A DNA stretch of 64,000 nucleotides from Acinetobacter corruptisaponis. GTDB lineage: Bacteria; Pseudomonadota; Gammaproteobacteria; Pseudomonadales; Moraxellaceae. The position numbers and the translations under genes are program-made. The notes below the pieces were generated by a model. It had not been told where the DNA came from. It worked only from the letters and a program-made list of their open reading frames with translations, and did not search any database. The stretch lies in NCBI RefSeq assembly GCF_030053775.1, contig NZ_CP125670.1, forward strand, positions 1 to 64,000, written 5' to 3'. Positions 45,427-55,548 of this stretch are shown one piece after another. Numbering within the stretch: position 1 is the first letter of the stretch; each line of letters begins with the position of its first letter.

Positions 45427-46116
45427 ATGTACAACACTGAAATTCCAAAAAATATTCAACTTCCATCTTCCAAAAAGTTGATTAAATCAACAGTAATTGC
45501 AGCCATAAGTGCGGTAGTTGTATTAGTGACATGTGTGATGCCCGCTGAATATGGTATCGACCCAACAGGTATAGGAAAAGCCATTGGTTTGGTTGAGATG
45601 GGAGAAATTAAACAGTCTTTAGCCAAAGAAGCTGAACAGGGATTGGGCGAAAACACTGGCGGTTTTGCAGAAGAGTTTGATATTTCTGGACAAGATACTA
45701 GTGTTTCAGAGGCAACCCAAGCTCTAGGACAAACAGAAGCAAATACAAAGGTTTCAAATGAAAGTGAACCAGCCAAAATGATACCTGCTGTGACCAAAGA
45801 ATCTATTTCGATTGACCTCAAGGCTGGTCAGGCAACAGAAGTGAAACTGGCAATGCCTAAAGGTGCAAGTGTTAATTTCGACTGGAAAACATCAGGTGGT
45901 GGTTTGAATTTTGATACACATGGAGACCCAGTGAATGCCCCGAAAGATTTTTATCATGGTTATGGCAAAGGTCGAAATGAAACTCAGCAATCAGGGACTT
46001 TAACGGCTGCATTTGACGGTAAACATGGTTGGTTCTGGCGAAACCGTAACAAAGAATCTGTCACAGTAACTTTAACAGTTGAAGGACAGTTTAGTGAAAT
46101 AAAACGGATTTTTTAA
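45427..46116 (+). CDS. Transmembrane anchor protein, 229 aa
   Basis: One N-terminal membrane helix (STVIAAISAVVVLVTCVMPA), an acidic linker (residues 60-125) and a C-terminal beta-rich domain (VNFDWKTSGGGLNFDTHGD, HGWFWRNRNKESVTVTLTV) facing the periplasm. Proteins of this type are annotated as transmembrane anchor proteins next to heavy-metal efflux genes. The biochemical role is unknown. It is 10 bp after the HupE-like gene. Confidence 0.65.
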   Translation: MYNTEIPKNIQLPSSKKLIKSTVIAAISAVVVLVTCVMPAEYGIDPTGIGKAIGLVEMGEIKQSLAKEAEQGLGENTGGFAEEFDISGQDTSVSEATQALGQTEANTKVSNESEPAKMIPAVTKESISIDLKAGQATEVKLAMPKGASVNFDWKTSGGGLNFDTHGDPVNAPKDFYHGYGKGRNETQQSGTLTAAFDGKHGWFWRNRNKESVTVTLTVEGQFSEIKRIF

Positions 46117-46124
46117 TCTATTTA

Positions 46125-46157
46125 AGGACATTTAAGGGCAATGCTCTTAAGTGTCCT
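46125..46157 (+). repeat. Intercistronic hairpin
   Basis: Arms AGGACATTTAAG (46125-46136) and CTTAAGTGTCCT (46146-46157) pair over 12 bp with one G-U. No T run follows, so it may slow polymerase or stabilise the upstream mRNA rather than end transcription. Confidence 0.5.
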
Positions 46158-46192
46158 ATGGATAAAGCAGGTGAACTAGGAGAGCCGATAAA

Positions 46193-47500
46193 ATGTTTAC
46201 AGTATTAAAAAACACAACATATAGACATCTATTTCTTGCACAAGTGATTGCATTAATTGGTACTGGCTTAATTACGATTGCATTGGCTTTACTTGCGTAT
46301 GATATGGCTGGCGAAAAAGCGGCACAGGTTCTCGGTATTGCACTGGCAATTAAAATGATTGCTTATATTGCCGTCGCACCTGTTGCCTCAGCTTTTGCAG
46401 AACGTTTACCCCGAAAAAAGGTTTTGGTTGGATTAGATATTATTCGGGCATTAACAGCACTTTGCTTACCATTTGTAACCCAAATCTGGCAGATTTACCT
46501 GTTAATTTTTATTTTACAATCCGCATCAGCAGCATTTACCCCTACATTTCAGGCAACGATTCCAGATGTATTGCCTGATGAAAAAGATTATACCAACGCC
46601 TTATCATTGTCCCGTCTAGCTTATGATTTAGAAAATATAATTAGCCCGATGTTAGCAGGGCTGTTATTGACAGTTATTAGTTATAACAATTTATTCTTAG
46701 GTACAGTCATTGGCTTCATTGGTTCAGCATTATTTGTTGTCAGTGCAAAACTACCTGTAGCAAAAATTCCTGAATTTAAAGGTATATATAGTCGAATCAA
46801 ACAGGGGGCAAAAATATATTTTAATACTCCACGATTGAAAGCCTTACTTGCATTAAATCTAGCCATTGCTTCGGCAAGTGCTGTAGTTATTGTCAATACA
46901 GTGGTACTGGTTCAATCAACCTTTAAACTGACAGAACATGCAACAACTTGGGCGTTTGGTCTATTTGGTCTTGGTTCTATGCTTTCAGCATTTATATTGC
47001 CTAAAGTTCTTGATAAATTTAATGATAGAACCGTGATGTTAACAGGTACAACCATACTGACCATTGGCTTGTTCTCTGGCTATTTTATTCATTCCTATGC
47101 TTGGTTATTGGCATTGTGGTTTATTTTAGGTGTGGGCTATTCAGTGGCTCAAACACCAACAGGGCGATTAATTCGTAAATCAGCATCCAGTGAAAATAGA
47201 ACAGCTTTATTTGCAGCACAATTTGCGTTTTCTCATGCGTGCTGGTTGATTACTTATCCATTAGTTGGGTGGTTGAGTACCAATGTGGGAACATTACAGA
47301 CTTTTATACCTATGGCAGTAATTGCCGTTATTTCACTCATACTTGCGATGCGTGTATGGTCAGCTCAGGACGAAATGTATTTGGCTCATAATCATGATGA
47401 TTTACCACCAGAACATGAGCATTTGCAACAACATCTGGTCAATGGAATCCATATTCATGAATATGTAATTGATGATTACCACCAGAAATGGCCAAAATAA
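46193..47500 (+). CDS. MFS transporter with His-rich C-terminal tail
   Basis: A 435-aa major facilitator protein with about twelve membrane helices and a loop 2-3 motif in AFAERLPRKKVLVGLD. The cytosolic tail is histidine-rich (HNHDDLPPEHEHLQQHL, GIHIHEY), which suggests a metal-related substrate or sensing. GGAG precedes the ATG at good spacing. It may export a metal or metal complex; the substrate is inference from context. Confidence 0.75.
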   Translation: MFTVLKNTTYRHLFLAQVIALIGTGLITIALALLAYDMAGEKAAQVLGIALAIKMIAYIAVAPVASAFAERLPRKKVLVGLDIIRALTALCLPFVTQIWQIYLLIFILQSASAAFTPTFQATIPDVLPDEKDYTNALSLSRLAYDLENIISPMLAGLLLTVISYNNLFLGTVIGFIGSALFVVSAKLPVAKIPEFKGIYSRIKQGAKIYFNTPRLKALLALNLAIASASAVVIVNTVVLVQSTFKLTEHATTWAFGLFGLGSMLSAFILPKVLDKFNDRTVMLTGTTILTIGLFSGYFIHSYAWLLALWFILGVGYSVAQTPTGRLIRKSASSENRTALFAAQFAFSHACWLITYPLVGWLSTNVGTLQTFIPMAVIAVISLILAMRVWSAQDEMYLAHNHDDLPPEHEHLQQHLVNGIHIHEYVIDDYHQKWPK

Positions 47501-47532
47501 CTACTTTTTACTTAATTAAATTTTAGTAAGAC

Positions 47533-47563
47533 TTGACCTTACAATTATGGCAAGGTTTATATT
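47533..47563 (+). promoter_or_regulatory. MerR/CueR-type promoter of the HMA chaperone gene
   Basis: TTGACC (47533-47538), a 19-bp spacer containing CCTTACAATTATGGCAAGG and TATATT (47558-47563). The dyad is nearly the same as that before copA. Confidence 0.75.
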
Positions 47564-47594
47564 AAATAAATCTTGAATAATAGTGGAGATAAAT

Positions 47595-47783
47595 ATGGAA
47601 TTTCATGTTGAAGGTATGACCTGTGGCGGTTGTGCCCGTGGTGTCACCAGAGCAATTCAAGCAGTTGATGCTAATGCAAAGGTAATTACTGATCCTCCAA
47701 ATCGCAGTGTGAAAGTTGAAACAACTGCAACTCAGCAACAAGTGGTTGAGGCTTTAACAGAGGCTGGTTTTCCTCCTCGCTAA
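47595..47783 (+). CDS. HMA-domain copper chaperone
   Basis: A 62-aa single heavy-metal-associated domain with GMTCGGCARGV (CxxC). It most likely delivers Cu(I) to CopA in the cytosol. ATG 47595 is used, with GGAG at 47585-47588; the GTG at 47583 overlaps that site. It has its own MerR-type promoter and a terminator directly after, so it is transcribed alone. Confidence 0.88.
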   Translation: MEFHVEGMTCGGCARGVTRAIQAVDANAKVITDPPNRSVKVETTATQQQVVEALTEAGFPPR

Positions 47784-47799
47784 GAGTGAACAAAATAAT

Positions 47800-47828
47800 A
47801 AAGCGACTCAAAGTAGTCGCTTTTTATT
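47800..47828 (+). terminator. Terminator after the HMA gene
   Basis: Arms AAAGCGACT (47800-47808) and AGTCGCTTT (47815-47823) are followed by a T run. Confidence 0.8.
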
Positions 47829-47847
47829 TCCAATAAAAAGCTAAAAC

Positions 47848-48720
47848 TTAAGTATTTTTGGGAAGTTGAATTAACACCACCCCTCCAAGAATCAAAACTA
47901 ATGCCAATAATTCAATTACTCCTATACTTTCTCCAATCATAGCGCCAATGATAACAGCCACAATTGGGGCAATATATGTAGCCCCAGCAGCTTTTACTGG
48001 TCCAAGCTTTTGAATGATGTAGTAATAAATGAAGAAAGCACCTCCCGTTCCCAACATCCCTAGGCCAATAATCACCCCCCATAGTGTATGGATGTCCGAT
48101 GTAATCGCAGTAATATGGTCAAAGTCTGTTAGAAGCAACAATGTAAGTGTTGCGATGCCTGACTGCCATGTTGCTAATGCCACTGGAGGTAAGTTTAAGG
48201 GAGAAAGAAAATATCGGGCATAAACAAAAGAACATCCAACACTGAGTGTTCCAACAATCATCCATACGATACCCATCAAAGGGATCTCCTGTGTGCTTTC
48301 CCATGGTCTGGCACTTAAGATGATGCCTAGGAATCCTAGTATAATTCCAAGGGTCATCCGCTTTGTAGGTTGTTCCTCACGAAGAAATATGATGGAAGCC
48401 AAGAACGTAAAAATGGGAATAGAGCCACTAAGCAGTCCAGCGATACTGGTGGGAAGAAGAGCTGTTCCAGCGACAAACCCATAATAATAGAGTGTCGTTG
48501 CCAATACTGACATCACGGTGAAATGAGGGAGATAACGTAATTGCTGGCGATTGATTGCCCTTGTATAAATAGCAATCACTAAAAGAGGAAGAAATCCAAA
48601 TAGGACTCGCAGGAATACGGTTTGTGAGGGGGAAATAAGGATAGTGGCCCATTTCATATAGATAAAATTTGTTCCCCAAATGATTCCAAGTAGAACTAGT
48701 GCGACATAAGCGCGAAGCAT
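47848..48720 (-). CDS. EamA/DMT-family transporter
   Basis: A 290-aa protein with about ten hydrophobic segments and the two-fold EamA repeat (GIIWGTNFIYMKWA at the start, PIVAVIIGAMIGESIGVIE near the end). DMT proteins export metabolites such as amino acids. It follows a PNPOx-like gene by 25 bp, and a LysR gene is divergent. This grouping suggests one regulated unit unrelated to metals and possibly inserted as a block. Confidence 0.82.
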   Translation of the reverse strand: MLRAYVALVLLGIIWGTNFIYMKWATILISPSQTVFLRVLFGFLPLLVIAIYTRAINRQQLRYLPHFTVMSVLATTLYYYGFVAGTALLPTSIAGLLSGSIPIFTFLASIIFLREEQPTKRMTLGIILGFLGIILSARPWESTQEIPLMGIVWMIVGTLSVGCSFVYARYFLSPLNLPPVALATWQSGIATLTLLLLTDFDHITAITSDIHTLWGVIIGLGMLGTGGAFFIYYYIIQKLGPVKAAGATYIAPIVAVIIGAMIGESIGVIELLALVLILGGVVLIQLPKNT

Positions 48721-48745
48721 CTTATCTGTATCCTATTGAGTCAGT

Positions 48746-49336
48746 TTAGGGGTTAATCCAATGGCTATTCATCAAATTTCCATCGTTGTCATAAGTGAAA
48801 TATGCACGCTGGTTGTTTTGGTGCTGCAATTGAAACCAGTCTAAAATCTCAATCTGGACAGAAATAACACCAAAACATGAATATCCATCTTGTCTTTCAT
48901 CACTGTCTGTTTCTAGAAGTGAGTGGCAACCAGTGGTAAAAGCACACTCATCTCCTGGTGGTCCACCCGTATAGGTTCTCTGTGTCCATATACTCAATGA
49001 TTGCCATGCCTGTTGAGCAACTTCAGTACCAGAAGCATGAAGTGTGGCAATACCTTTTAGGCGAAGCTGCAAACGCGTCTTTGAGCAAAACCCCAGAATG
49101 GTCGTAGATGGGTTTGCCAAGAGTTCATTCCATTTTGGACTGCGAATATCGGTATGGATCTCAAGAATACGTTTTAATTGATTTACATGTCTTAGCACGA
49201 CCATTCTGGCCTGTGGCGTATCCTCTTTATCTACCGAGCATAGATTGATATAGCGGAAACCTGATTCAGGGGTGATAGTTGCCAATTCAAGTTCTTTCCA
49301 GGCCAAAGTATTAATTTGAATAAGATCATTTGCCAT
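48746..49336 (-). CDS. Pyridoxamine 5'-phosphate oxidase-like flavoprotein
   Basis: A 196-aa split-barrel protein of the PNPOx family (RYINLCSVDKEDTPQARMVV, then PKWNELLANPSTTILGFCSK and LQLRLKGIATLH). The C-terminal part is shorter than true PdxH and shows the RTYTGGPPGDECAF segment of PNPOx-like paralogues. It may bind FMN; its substrate is unknown. The ATG at 49336 follows GAGG with 8-nt spacing. Confidence 0.75.
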   Translation of the reverse strand: MANDLIQINTLAWKELELATITPESGFRYINLCSVDKEDTPQARMVVLRHVNQLKRILEIHTDIRSPKWNELLANPSTTILGFCSKTRLQLRLKGIATLHASGTEVAQQAWQSLSIWTQRTYTGGPPGDECAFTTGCHSLLETDSDERQDGYSCFGVISVQIEILDWFQLQHQNNQRAYFTYDNDGNLMNSHWINP

Positions 49337-49503
49337 AACAGACACCTCAGTCAGGATAATTTTCCAGTCCTATACTTTATTTTCTAAAGGAAGACTCAGC
49401 ATAAAAATTGCTTTTATTAGGACATTATTTCAACTAGTTGAATGACTTGCACACGATTAATAAACGCATTAGAGTGTAGAAAAACTACTGTCTATTTGGT
49501 TCT

Positions 49504-50376
49504 ATGTTATCTCGTCGGAAACTCCCATCTTTAAATGCTTTGCGTGCTTTTGAATCGGCAGGACGGAAGTTGAGTTTCCGTGCTGCTGCGGATGAACTGG
49601 GAGTTACCCAAGGTGCGATTGCTCAGCAGGTCCGGGCATTGGAGGAACATCTGGGGGTTACACTATTTCAGCGTCTTCCAAGAGGACTGGCTTTGACTCC
49701 AGAGGGAGCTAATTACTTGGTCAATATGACTCATGCCTTTGATATTTTTACAGAATAAACGGAATCGATTTTGGATCAACCTGATAGCGTAACCATTAGT
49801 GTAACTCCGACGATTGCTGCCAAGTTGTTGATCCCTCTTTTAGGTAAACTACATACATCATTGCCTGATATCAAGCTGCATACATTAGCTACTGAAGCTG
49901 TATCAGATTTTGATCGGGATCAGGTTGATATTGCTGTACGCCTTACTAAAAAGTCATTTCCAGAGAATTTGGAAGCGCAGTTATTGTTCCGTCAGGAACT
50001 GATTGTTGTGGCAAGTCCTTTTCTTGTCCAAGATTTAACTCTTCCTTTAAAGCCTGAACAATTAATATCAATGCCACTTCTACATGATGCTCACGATAAC
50101 TGGCCCAAGTTCCTAAATACAAATGTTAAGTTATCTGGACTTGTTTTTAGTCAAACCACTCTGGCATTAGACGCTGCTTTGTCAGGGCAAGGCATTGCGT
50201 TAGCATGCCGAGCCTTTGTAGATGAAGAGATTAAATCAGGAAAACTGGTACAGGTTGTTTCGGAAATAATGACCATTGAACCAAGTTATTATCTTGTACG
50301 GAAAAAATCCTCACACTCTAATACTACTGTGAACAAGATTTGGCAGTGGTGTATAGAATATCTTGGTACTAATTAA
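49504..50376 (+). pseudogene. LysR-family regulator with an in-frame stop
   Basis: The N-terminal HTH is intact (SLNALRAFESAGRKLSFRAA, ADELGVTQGAIAQQVRALEE). A TAA at 49756-49758 interrupts the frame at codon 85. The same frame continues as TESILDQPDSVTISVTPTIA through a complete effector-binding domain to 50376. A single nonsense change explains it. The gene is divergent from the PNPOx-like and EamA genes it probably controlled. Confidence 0.82.
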
Positions 50377-50431
50377 AAAACTCTTTAAGTAATTGACTTA
50401 TATATTCTTACTTTATTGGTTATATATGTGG

Positions 50432-52024
50432 TCATATAGACATAACCTCTTTTTCATTTGCAGGTGTTATTGGAGTTAATGTGGTCATCCTTTTATATCG
50501 ACCAAGATGGTGTTTGTTATCTGCTTTGATTTTGTAAGTATAATTTTTCTTGGATTTAGTATTATTAATTACAGATAAATTTGGATTAGTGAATGTATGT
50601 CTTATAAAAACATCTTTCTTTATATTCTCTTTGAATACATTGTCGAGCTCTATAATTATATTCTGTTGGATAATAATCTCACTACTTCCCATAAAGGTGC
50701 TGATAGATAGTAGAGAGTCCCTAATCAAGGTAAAAGTACAAGAAAATTTATTATTGATCTGAACTGCTTTTATTGCCTTGGCAGTTTCAAAAACATCGCG
50801 GTATTCTTCAATACTAAACGTAATGTCACTTTTGAATGGTAATTCGATATGAAGAACATTACAAATGAGTCTGCAATAATAAGTATATGATAGTAAAGGT
50901 AATAGTCTGGAAAAATAAGTTTTTCCAATTGAGGTGCTTGAAGAGAATACTTCTAAACCATCTATATATATGATTGCTTTGAATTCTTTACTATTTGACA
51001 ATGATTTATAAAATTTAAAAATTTGATCAAAGTAAGGTAATTTAGATAAGTTTTTGTTATCCCATAACTGGAAGTTTAAATCCAGATTAAAACCATCCTT
51101 TATAGGTTGTCCAGAATATGGAATTTTATTGATTTTAAAACTTAGAAGATGATTATATTTCATGGAGGAAAAGGAAAAGGTTTCTTTTCCTAATATCAAT
51201 TCATCTTCAAAACTCATAAGCGTTTCACCCTCTTCATCCTGTATCTCAACAATGGCAGTTCTTTTATTATTGGGCTCAATAATCAGGATGCCATCCTTTA
51301 GGTTCTGGGGAAATATTGAGTCTAGCCCTAATGAGTTGGTGGTTACCTTGGCAATATCACATGAGAGAGTTTGGCCATGATCTATTAAGTCCGAAAATTT
51401 TTCATTATATTCAGATGGATCAATAGGAATAAAGTTGATGATAACAGGATCATCTGTATCTTCTTTAACATTGATCTCAAAGTGGTTAGAACCATTGATA
51501 AAAGAGTATTCCACATCTAGCCGTGGGTCTAATTTATGAATATATGATTTTACAGCTCTTGCTACTTCTGAGATGGAAGTCTGCATTCGATCAGATAGGT
51601 TTACTCCTATACCTTGTAATAAGGTACGATGAACTTTGTAGTCTGCCTCATTCTGCGTATAAAGCCTTGAGTTTGAATTAATTTTTATTCTATGTTCTGC
51701 TTCTTTCTTCCAATGGTGCAATAAAGGGGCTGGATAAGCCTCTGGTTCCCTATCTATTTTTATAGAGCAATGTGCACAAAGCCAAATTGCATTATTGATG
51801 TCTTTTCTTTCTTCAGTTGTCATCTCTGCCTTATAGCGAGGACCACCGATAGATGCAGCACAAATATGTGCTGCTACACCTGTATCAATTACTTTTGTTG
51901 GATCAGTCGCTTGAGGCTCCACTGTTAGAACATAGCATTCAGGGTTTGAACAACAGTTTGATACTCTGCGACGTAGTGCATCAATTGTTCTTTGGGTGAA
52001 ATTATCTCTTGTTCTTTTTGACAT
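50432..52024 (-). CDS. HNH-domain protein with unknown C-terminal domain
   Basis: A 530-aa protein. Residues about 20-110 form an HNH nuclease domain: CCSNPEC, GVAAHICAASIGGPRY, EERKDINNAIWLCAHCSIKI and a closing LLHHWKKEAEHR. This version (AAHIxAASxGGPRY plus IWLCxxC) is typical of defence-associated nucleases, including the Cap5 HNH-SAVED effectors. The remaining 400 residues do not look like SAVED to me and are unrecognised, rich in beta-type sequence; they may sense a trigger. The gene stands alone, flanked by an 11-bp-arm hairpin (52125-52148). The start lacks a clear ribosome site. Confidence 0.65.
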   Translation of the reverse strand: MSKRTRDNFTQRTIDALRRRVSNCCSNPECYVLTVEPQATDPTKVIDTGVAAHICAASIGGPRYKAEMTTEERKDINNAIWLCAHCSIKIDREPEAYPAPLLHHWKKEAEHRIKINSNSRLYTQNEADYKVHRTLLQGIGVNLSDRMQTSISEVARAVKSYIHKLDPRLDVEYSFINGSNHFEINVKEDTDDPVIINFIPIDPSEYNEKFSDLIDHGQTLSCDIAKVTTNSLGLDSIFPQNLKDGILIIEPNNKRTAIVEIQDEEGETLMSFEDELILGKETFSFSSMKYNHLLSFKINKIPYSGQPIKDGFNLDLNFQLWDNKNLSKLPYFDQIFKFYKSLSNSKEFKAIIYIDGLEVFSSSTSIGKTYFSRLLPLLSYTYYCRLICNVLHIELPFKSDITFSIEEYRDVFETAKAIKAVQINNKFSCTFTLIRDSLLSISTFMGSSEIIIQQNIIIELDNVFKENIKKDVFIRHTFTNPNLSVINNTKSKKNYTYKIKADNKHHLGRYKRMTTLTPITPANEKEVMSI

Positions 52025-52124
52025 ATATATTCATAAATGTAGTTAATTAATTAGATTTTGAAGAACTGATATTAGAAGTCAATAAGCTATATTGATTTAT
52101 AAGAATTTTTATAGGTATGGCATA

Positions 52125-52148
52125 GGAGGTTATATTGATATAACCTCC
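52125..52148. terminator. Hairpin between cueR and the HNH gene
   Basis: Perfect arms GGAGGTTATAT (52125-52135) and ATATAACCTCC (52138-52148). It lies just after the cueR stop, so it may end copA-cueR transcription, although no T run follows. Confidence 0.45.
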
Positions 52149-52157
52149 CATTATTTG

Positions 52158-52616
52158 TCATTTCTTTCGGGTTAAAGGTGAAACGGAAAGCAGGTCATTA
52201 TGATGGTGAACGTCCTTTATATCATTGTGGGGCTCTTGCAAACCTTCAAGAATCGGACAATCAGGTCTATTATCACCAGCACAGCAGTCGATTAAGTCCT
52301 TGAGAGTATTCGCCATTTGCTGTAGGTCATTGATACGTTCTTCCAGCTTTTCAATATGACCCTGAGCCAGGCGTTTGACATCAGCACTCTGTCTACTGCG
52401 GTTATTCCATAAATCGAGTAGGTCTGATATTTCCGCTACTGAAAAACCGAGTTCACGACTTCGTTTGATAAACTTTAAACGTTCAACATCATTTACTGAG
52501 TAAGAGCGATATCCTGCATTATTACGTCCAGCAGCGGGAATCAGGCCTATCTGCTCGTAATAACGAATCATCTTGGCGGTAACTCCTGAAGCTTTAGAGA
52601 CTTTACCAATGTTCAT
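52158..52616 (-). CDS. cueR: Cu(I)-responsive MerR-family regulator CueR
   Basis: A 152-aa MerR protein with the N-terminal winged helix (MNIGKVSKASGVTAKMIRYY), a long dimerisation helix, and the metal loop CCAGDNRPDCPILEGL. This closely follows the CueR pattern (Cys-x7-Cys, then PI), which selects Cu(I), Ag(I) or Au(I). A His-rich extension follows (VHHHND). I start at ATG 52616 because AGGAGG is 5 nt away; the preceding ATG (52619) is too close. It is 10 bp behind copA in one operon. Four MerR-type promoters in this window are its likely targets. Confidence 0.87.
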   Translation of the reverse strand: MNIGKVSKASGVTAKMIRYYEQIGLIPAAGRNNAGYRSYSVNDVERLKFIKRSRELGFSVAEISDLLDLWNNRSRQSADVKRLAQGHIEKLEERINDLQQMANTLKDLIDCCAGDNRPDCPILEGLQEPHNDIKDVHHHNDLLSVSPLTRKK

Positions 52617-52626
52617 CATATCCTCC

Positions 52627-55113
52627 TTAGCCTTGACTGACGGATGGTGACTGGAATCGACGTAAACGTAATGCATTACCGAGTACAAATACACTGGACA
52701 AAGCCATTGCACCTGCTGCAAAGATTGGGGACATCAGTATTCCATAGGCTGGGTACAATATACCAGCAGCAACAGGAATCAACATGGTGTTATAGGCAAA
52801 TGCCCAGAATAAGTTCTGATGAATATTACCAATCGTTGCTTTGGACAAGGCAATCGCATTGGCAACACCTTGTAAGTTCCCTGACATTAACACGACATCG
52901 GCAGATTCAATTGCAACATCTGTACCTGTACCAATCGCAAGTCCCACATCAGCTTCAGCCAAAGCTGGCGCATCGTTAATACCATCACCCACAAAAGCGA
53001 TATGGCCATATTTTGCTTTCAGCTCTTTAACCGCACTAACTTTACCCTCTGGTAAAACTTCAGCAATCACTTCATCAATACCCAATTGTTTGGCAATCGC
53101 TTGAGCAGTACGAACATTGTCACCAGTAACCATTGCCACCTTAAGCCCTAATTGGTGTAGAGCCTTAATCGCTGCTGGCGTTGTGGATTTGATTGGGTCG
53201 GCAACTGCAATAATTCCTGCTAGTTCGCCATCGACAGCAACATAAAGAGGGGATTTACCCTCATCACCAAGACGCTGAGCTGTAACAGCAAATGGAGCAA
53301 CATCAATACCAAGTTGAACCATATAACGGTCTGCACCAATATTGATTTTTTCATTACCATTGATGGTTGCATAGACACCCATACCAGTGACTGAATCAAA
53401 GGTATCGACTTTAGGTAGAGCTAGGTTTTCACTTTTTGCCGCATCAACAATTGCTTTAGCAATCGGATGTTCAGAACGGGATTCGACAGCCGCAACCATG
53501 CCTAGAACATAATCACGCTCAAACAATTGGGTTACTTCAAAGTCAGTCAGCACAGGATGACCCTCTGTCAACGTCCCTGTTTTATCAACTGCAACAACTT
53601 TAGCATCTTTTAATAGTTGTAAGGCTTCACCTTTACGGAACAACACTCCTAACTCTGCACCACGACCTGTACCCACCATAATTGAGGTTGGTGTCGCTAA
53701 TCCCATTGCACACGGGCAGGCAATGATCAGCACTGCCACAGCATTAACCAACGCAAAGGTTAAGGCTGGTGATGGACCAAAAATAAGCCAGACTAGGAAT
53801 GTAAGTACTGCGGCAATCATCACCGCAGGGACAAACCATAAGGTAACTTTATCCACCACAGCTTGAATCGGCATTTTAGAACCCTGTGCTTGCTCAACCA
53901 AACGAATGATTTGAGCCAGCATAGTTTCGCCACCCACCGCCACAGCGGTAAAGGTCAACGTGCCATTCTGGTTAATGGTGCCGCCTACCACATCACTGCC
54001 GATGCCTTTCTCAACAGGGATTGGTTCACCCGTAATCATGGATTCATCAACAAAACTTTTTCCATCAGTGACTTGACCATCGACAGGGATTCTTTCACCT
54101 GGTTTCACAATGATAATGTCATCTGCAACCACTTGGTCTAGTGCAATATCTACCATTTGGCCATCGCGTAAAACATGGGCAGTTTTGGCCTGTAAGCTGA
54201 CTAAACGCTGGATTGCTTCAGATGTTCGCCCTTTGGCTTTTGCTTCAAGAAAACGACCCAGTAAGATTAATGCCACAATCACCGCAGCAGCTTCGTAATA
54301 TACATTTACCGTTCCTGTGGGAAGGATGTTGGGTATGAATGTGGCAACAATAGAAAATAGGTAAGCTGCTAATGTACCAACCGCAACCAGCGAGTTCATA
54401 TCAGGTGCTAAACGGAGTAATGCAGGCAAACCTTTTAGATAGAATCTTCGTCCTGGAATAACTAAAACCAACGTGGTCAGGATGAATTGTAAATACCAGC
54501 TATTCTGCATCCCAATAGTTTGATCAATCAGTTGATGAACACCAGGGATAAGGTGAGATCCCATTTCCAAAATAAATACAGGCAAAGCCAATAGGGTTGC
54601 AAGAATCAAATCACGCTTAAGTTCAGCACGTTCTTGATCTTTTTTCTCAAGCAGCTCTGTCTGGTCAGGAATAGAAGCTTGAATTTCTGTGGCATCGTAA
54701 CCAGCTTTATCAATTGCGGTAATCAAGTCATCGACATTTGCTGAACCACTGACCGTTGCACGCTCAGTCGCAAGATTGACATTGGCCTCTTTTACACCTG
54801 CAACGGCTTTAAGGGCTTTTTCGACACGACCTACACAACTAGCACAGGTCATGCCTTTAATTGATAATTCAATATTATTTGCGGGCACGTCATAACCTGA
54901 TTGTTCAATGGCATGAACCAGTACCTGACGATCCACAGGCTGATCAAGTACAATATCTGCACGTTCTGTCGCTAGATTGACCGAGGCAGACTGTACACCA
55001 TCAACTTTTTTGAGTGCTGTTTCAACACGCCCAACACAGCTGGCACATGTCATCCCTTCAATTTTTAATGTAACTTTCATATTATTAGAAAGCTTATCTG
55101 TTGCCTTTCCCAT
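52627..55113 (-). CDS. copA: Cu(I)-exporting P1B-type ATPase CopA
   Basis: An 828-aa copper pump of the inner membrane. It has two N-terminal HMA domains with [12 protein letters not shown] (Cys23/Cys26 and Cys90/Cys93), the transport motif CPC at 466-468 and the phosphorylation site DKTGT with Asp510. TGES-type (TGEPIPV), GDGIND and HP (SEHPIAKA) motifs are also present. All expected residues are there. The start could be 55113 or an internal ATG at 55080; neither has a strong ribosome site. A MerR-type promoter lies just upstream. Confidence 0.93.
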   Translation of the reverse strand: MGKATDKLSNNMKVTLKIEGMTCASCVGRVETALKKVDGVQSASVNLATERADIVLDQPVDRQVLVHAIEQSGYDVPANNIELSIKGMTCASCVGRVEKALKAVAGVKEANVNLATERATVSGSANVDDLITAIDKAGYDATEIQASIPDQTELLEKKDQERAELKRDLILATLLALPVFILEMGSHLIPGVHQLIDQTIGMQNSWYLQFILTTLVLVIPGRRFYLKGLPALLRLAPDMNSLVAVGTLAAYLFSIVATFIPNILPTGTVNVYYEAAAVIVALILLGRFLEAKAKGRTSEAIQRLVSLQAKTAHVLRDGQMVDIALDQVVADDIIIVKPGERIPVDGQVTDGKSFVDESMITGEPIPVEKGIGSDVVGGTINQNGTLTFTAVAVGGETMLAQIIRLVEQAQGSKMPIQAVVDKVTLWFVPAVMIAAVLTFLVWLIFGPSPALTFALVNAVAVLIIACPCAMGLATPTSIMVGTGRGAELGVLFRKGEALQLLKDAKVVAVDKTGTLTEGHPVLTDFEVTQLFERDYVLGMVAAVESRSEHPIAKAIVDAAKSENLALPKVDTFDSVTGMGVYATINGNEKINIGADRYMVQLGIDVAPFAVTAQRLGDEGKSPLYVAVDGELAGIIAVADPIKSTTPAAIKALHQLGLKVAMVTGDNVRTAQAIAKQLGIDEVIAEVLPEGKVSAVKELKAKYGHIAFVGDGINDAPALAEADVGLAIGTGTDVAIESADVVLMSGNLQGVANAIALSKATIGNIHQNLFWAFAYNTMLIPVAAGILYPAYGILMSPIFAAGAMALSSVFVLGNALRLRRFQSPSVSQG

Positions 55114-55147
55114 AAGATATACCTATAGTGCTTACCCAATTATTAAG

Positions 55148-55178
55148 AGCATAAACCTTGCCATTATGGGAAGGTCAA
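55148..55178 (-). promoter_or_regulatory. MerR/CueR-type promoter of copA-cueR
   Basis: On the minus strand: TTGACC (55178-55173), a 19-bp spacer TTCCCATAATGGCAAGGTT with the dyad ACCTTCCC/GGCAAGGT, and TATGCT (55153-55148). This is classic CueR promoter geometry. Confidence 0.85.
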
Positions 55179-55185
55179 GGGTAGA

Positions 55186-55206
55186 ATATGTAAACATATA
55201 TATTTT
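55186..55206. promoter_or_regulatory. Possible ArsR autoregulatory operator
   Basis: AATATGTAAACATATAT lies just before the ArsR gene and resembles half of the 58532-58563 palindrome (ATATGTTCATATG). Weak. Confidence 0.35.
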
Positions 55207-55233
55207 CTAAATAATAGGAATTTAAGTATTAGT

Positions 55234-55548
55234 ATGAATTTTAATAATCACCCGATACCATTATCTCAAGATGAGATTATGTCTTTAGCTGAAACATTTC
55301 GGCTATTAGGTGATGCTTCACGACTTAAAATTCTACTTTTTTGTATGCGGGGGCCTAGTTCAGTAGGTGAAATCAGTGATGCTCTTGATTTATCCCAATC
55401 TTTAGTCAGTCATAATCTTCGTTTATTGCGTTCAGCTCGTTTAGTCAAAGGCGAAAGACAATCTAAACAAGTATTTTATGAGATTGATGATTTACATGTT
55501 AGTCAGGTTTTATTAGATATGGCAAGTCATATTAGTGAGGAGCACTAA
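55234..55548 (+). CDS. ArsR/SmtB-family metal-sensing repressor
   Basis: A 104-aa winged-helix repressor (LGDASRLKILLFCMRGPSSV, GEISDALDLSQSLVSHNLRL). The last helix has DLHVSQVLLDMASHISEEH, that is D-x-H-x10-H-x2-E, the alpha-5 zinc/cobalt site of SmtB and CzrA. There is no CxC in the alpha-3 position, so a cadmium/lead-type site is unlikely. It probably represses the CDF-TPR operon and perhaps the czc genes, and releases DNA when Zn(II) or Co(II) is high. Confidence 0.85.
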   Translation: MNFNNHPIPLSQDEIMSLAETFRLLGDASRLKILLFCMRGPSSVGEISDALDLSQSLVSHNLRLLRSARLVKGERQSKQVFYEIDDLHVSQVLLDMASHISEEH

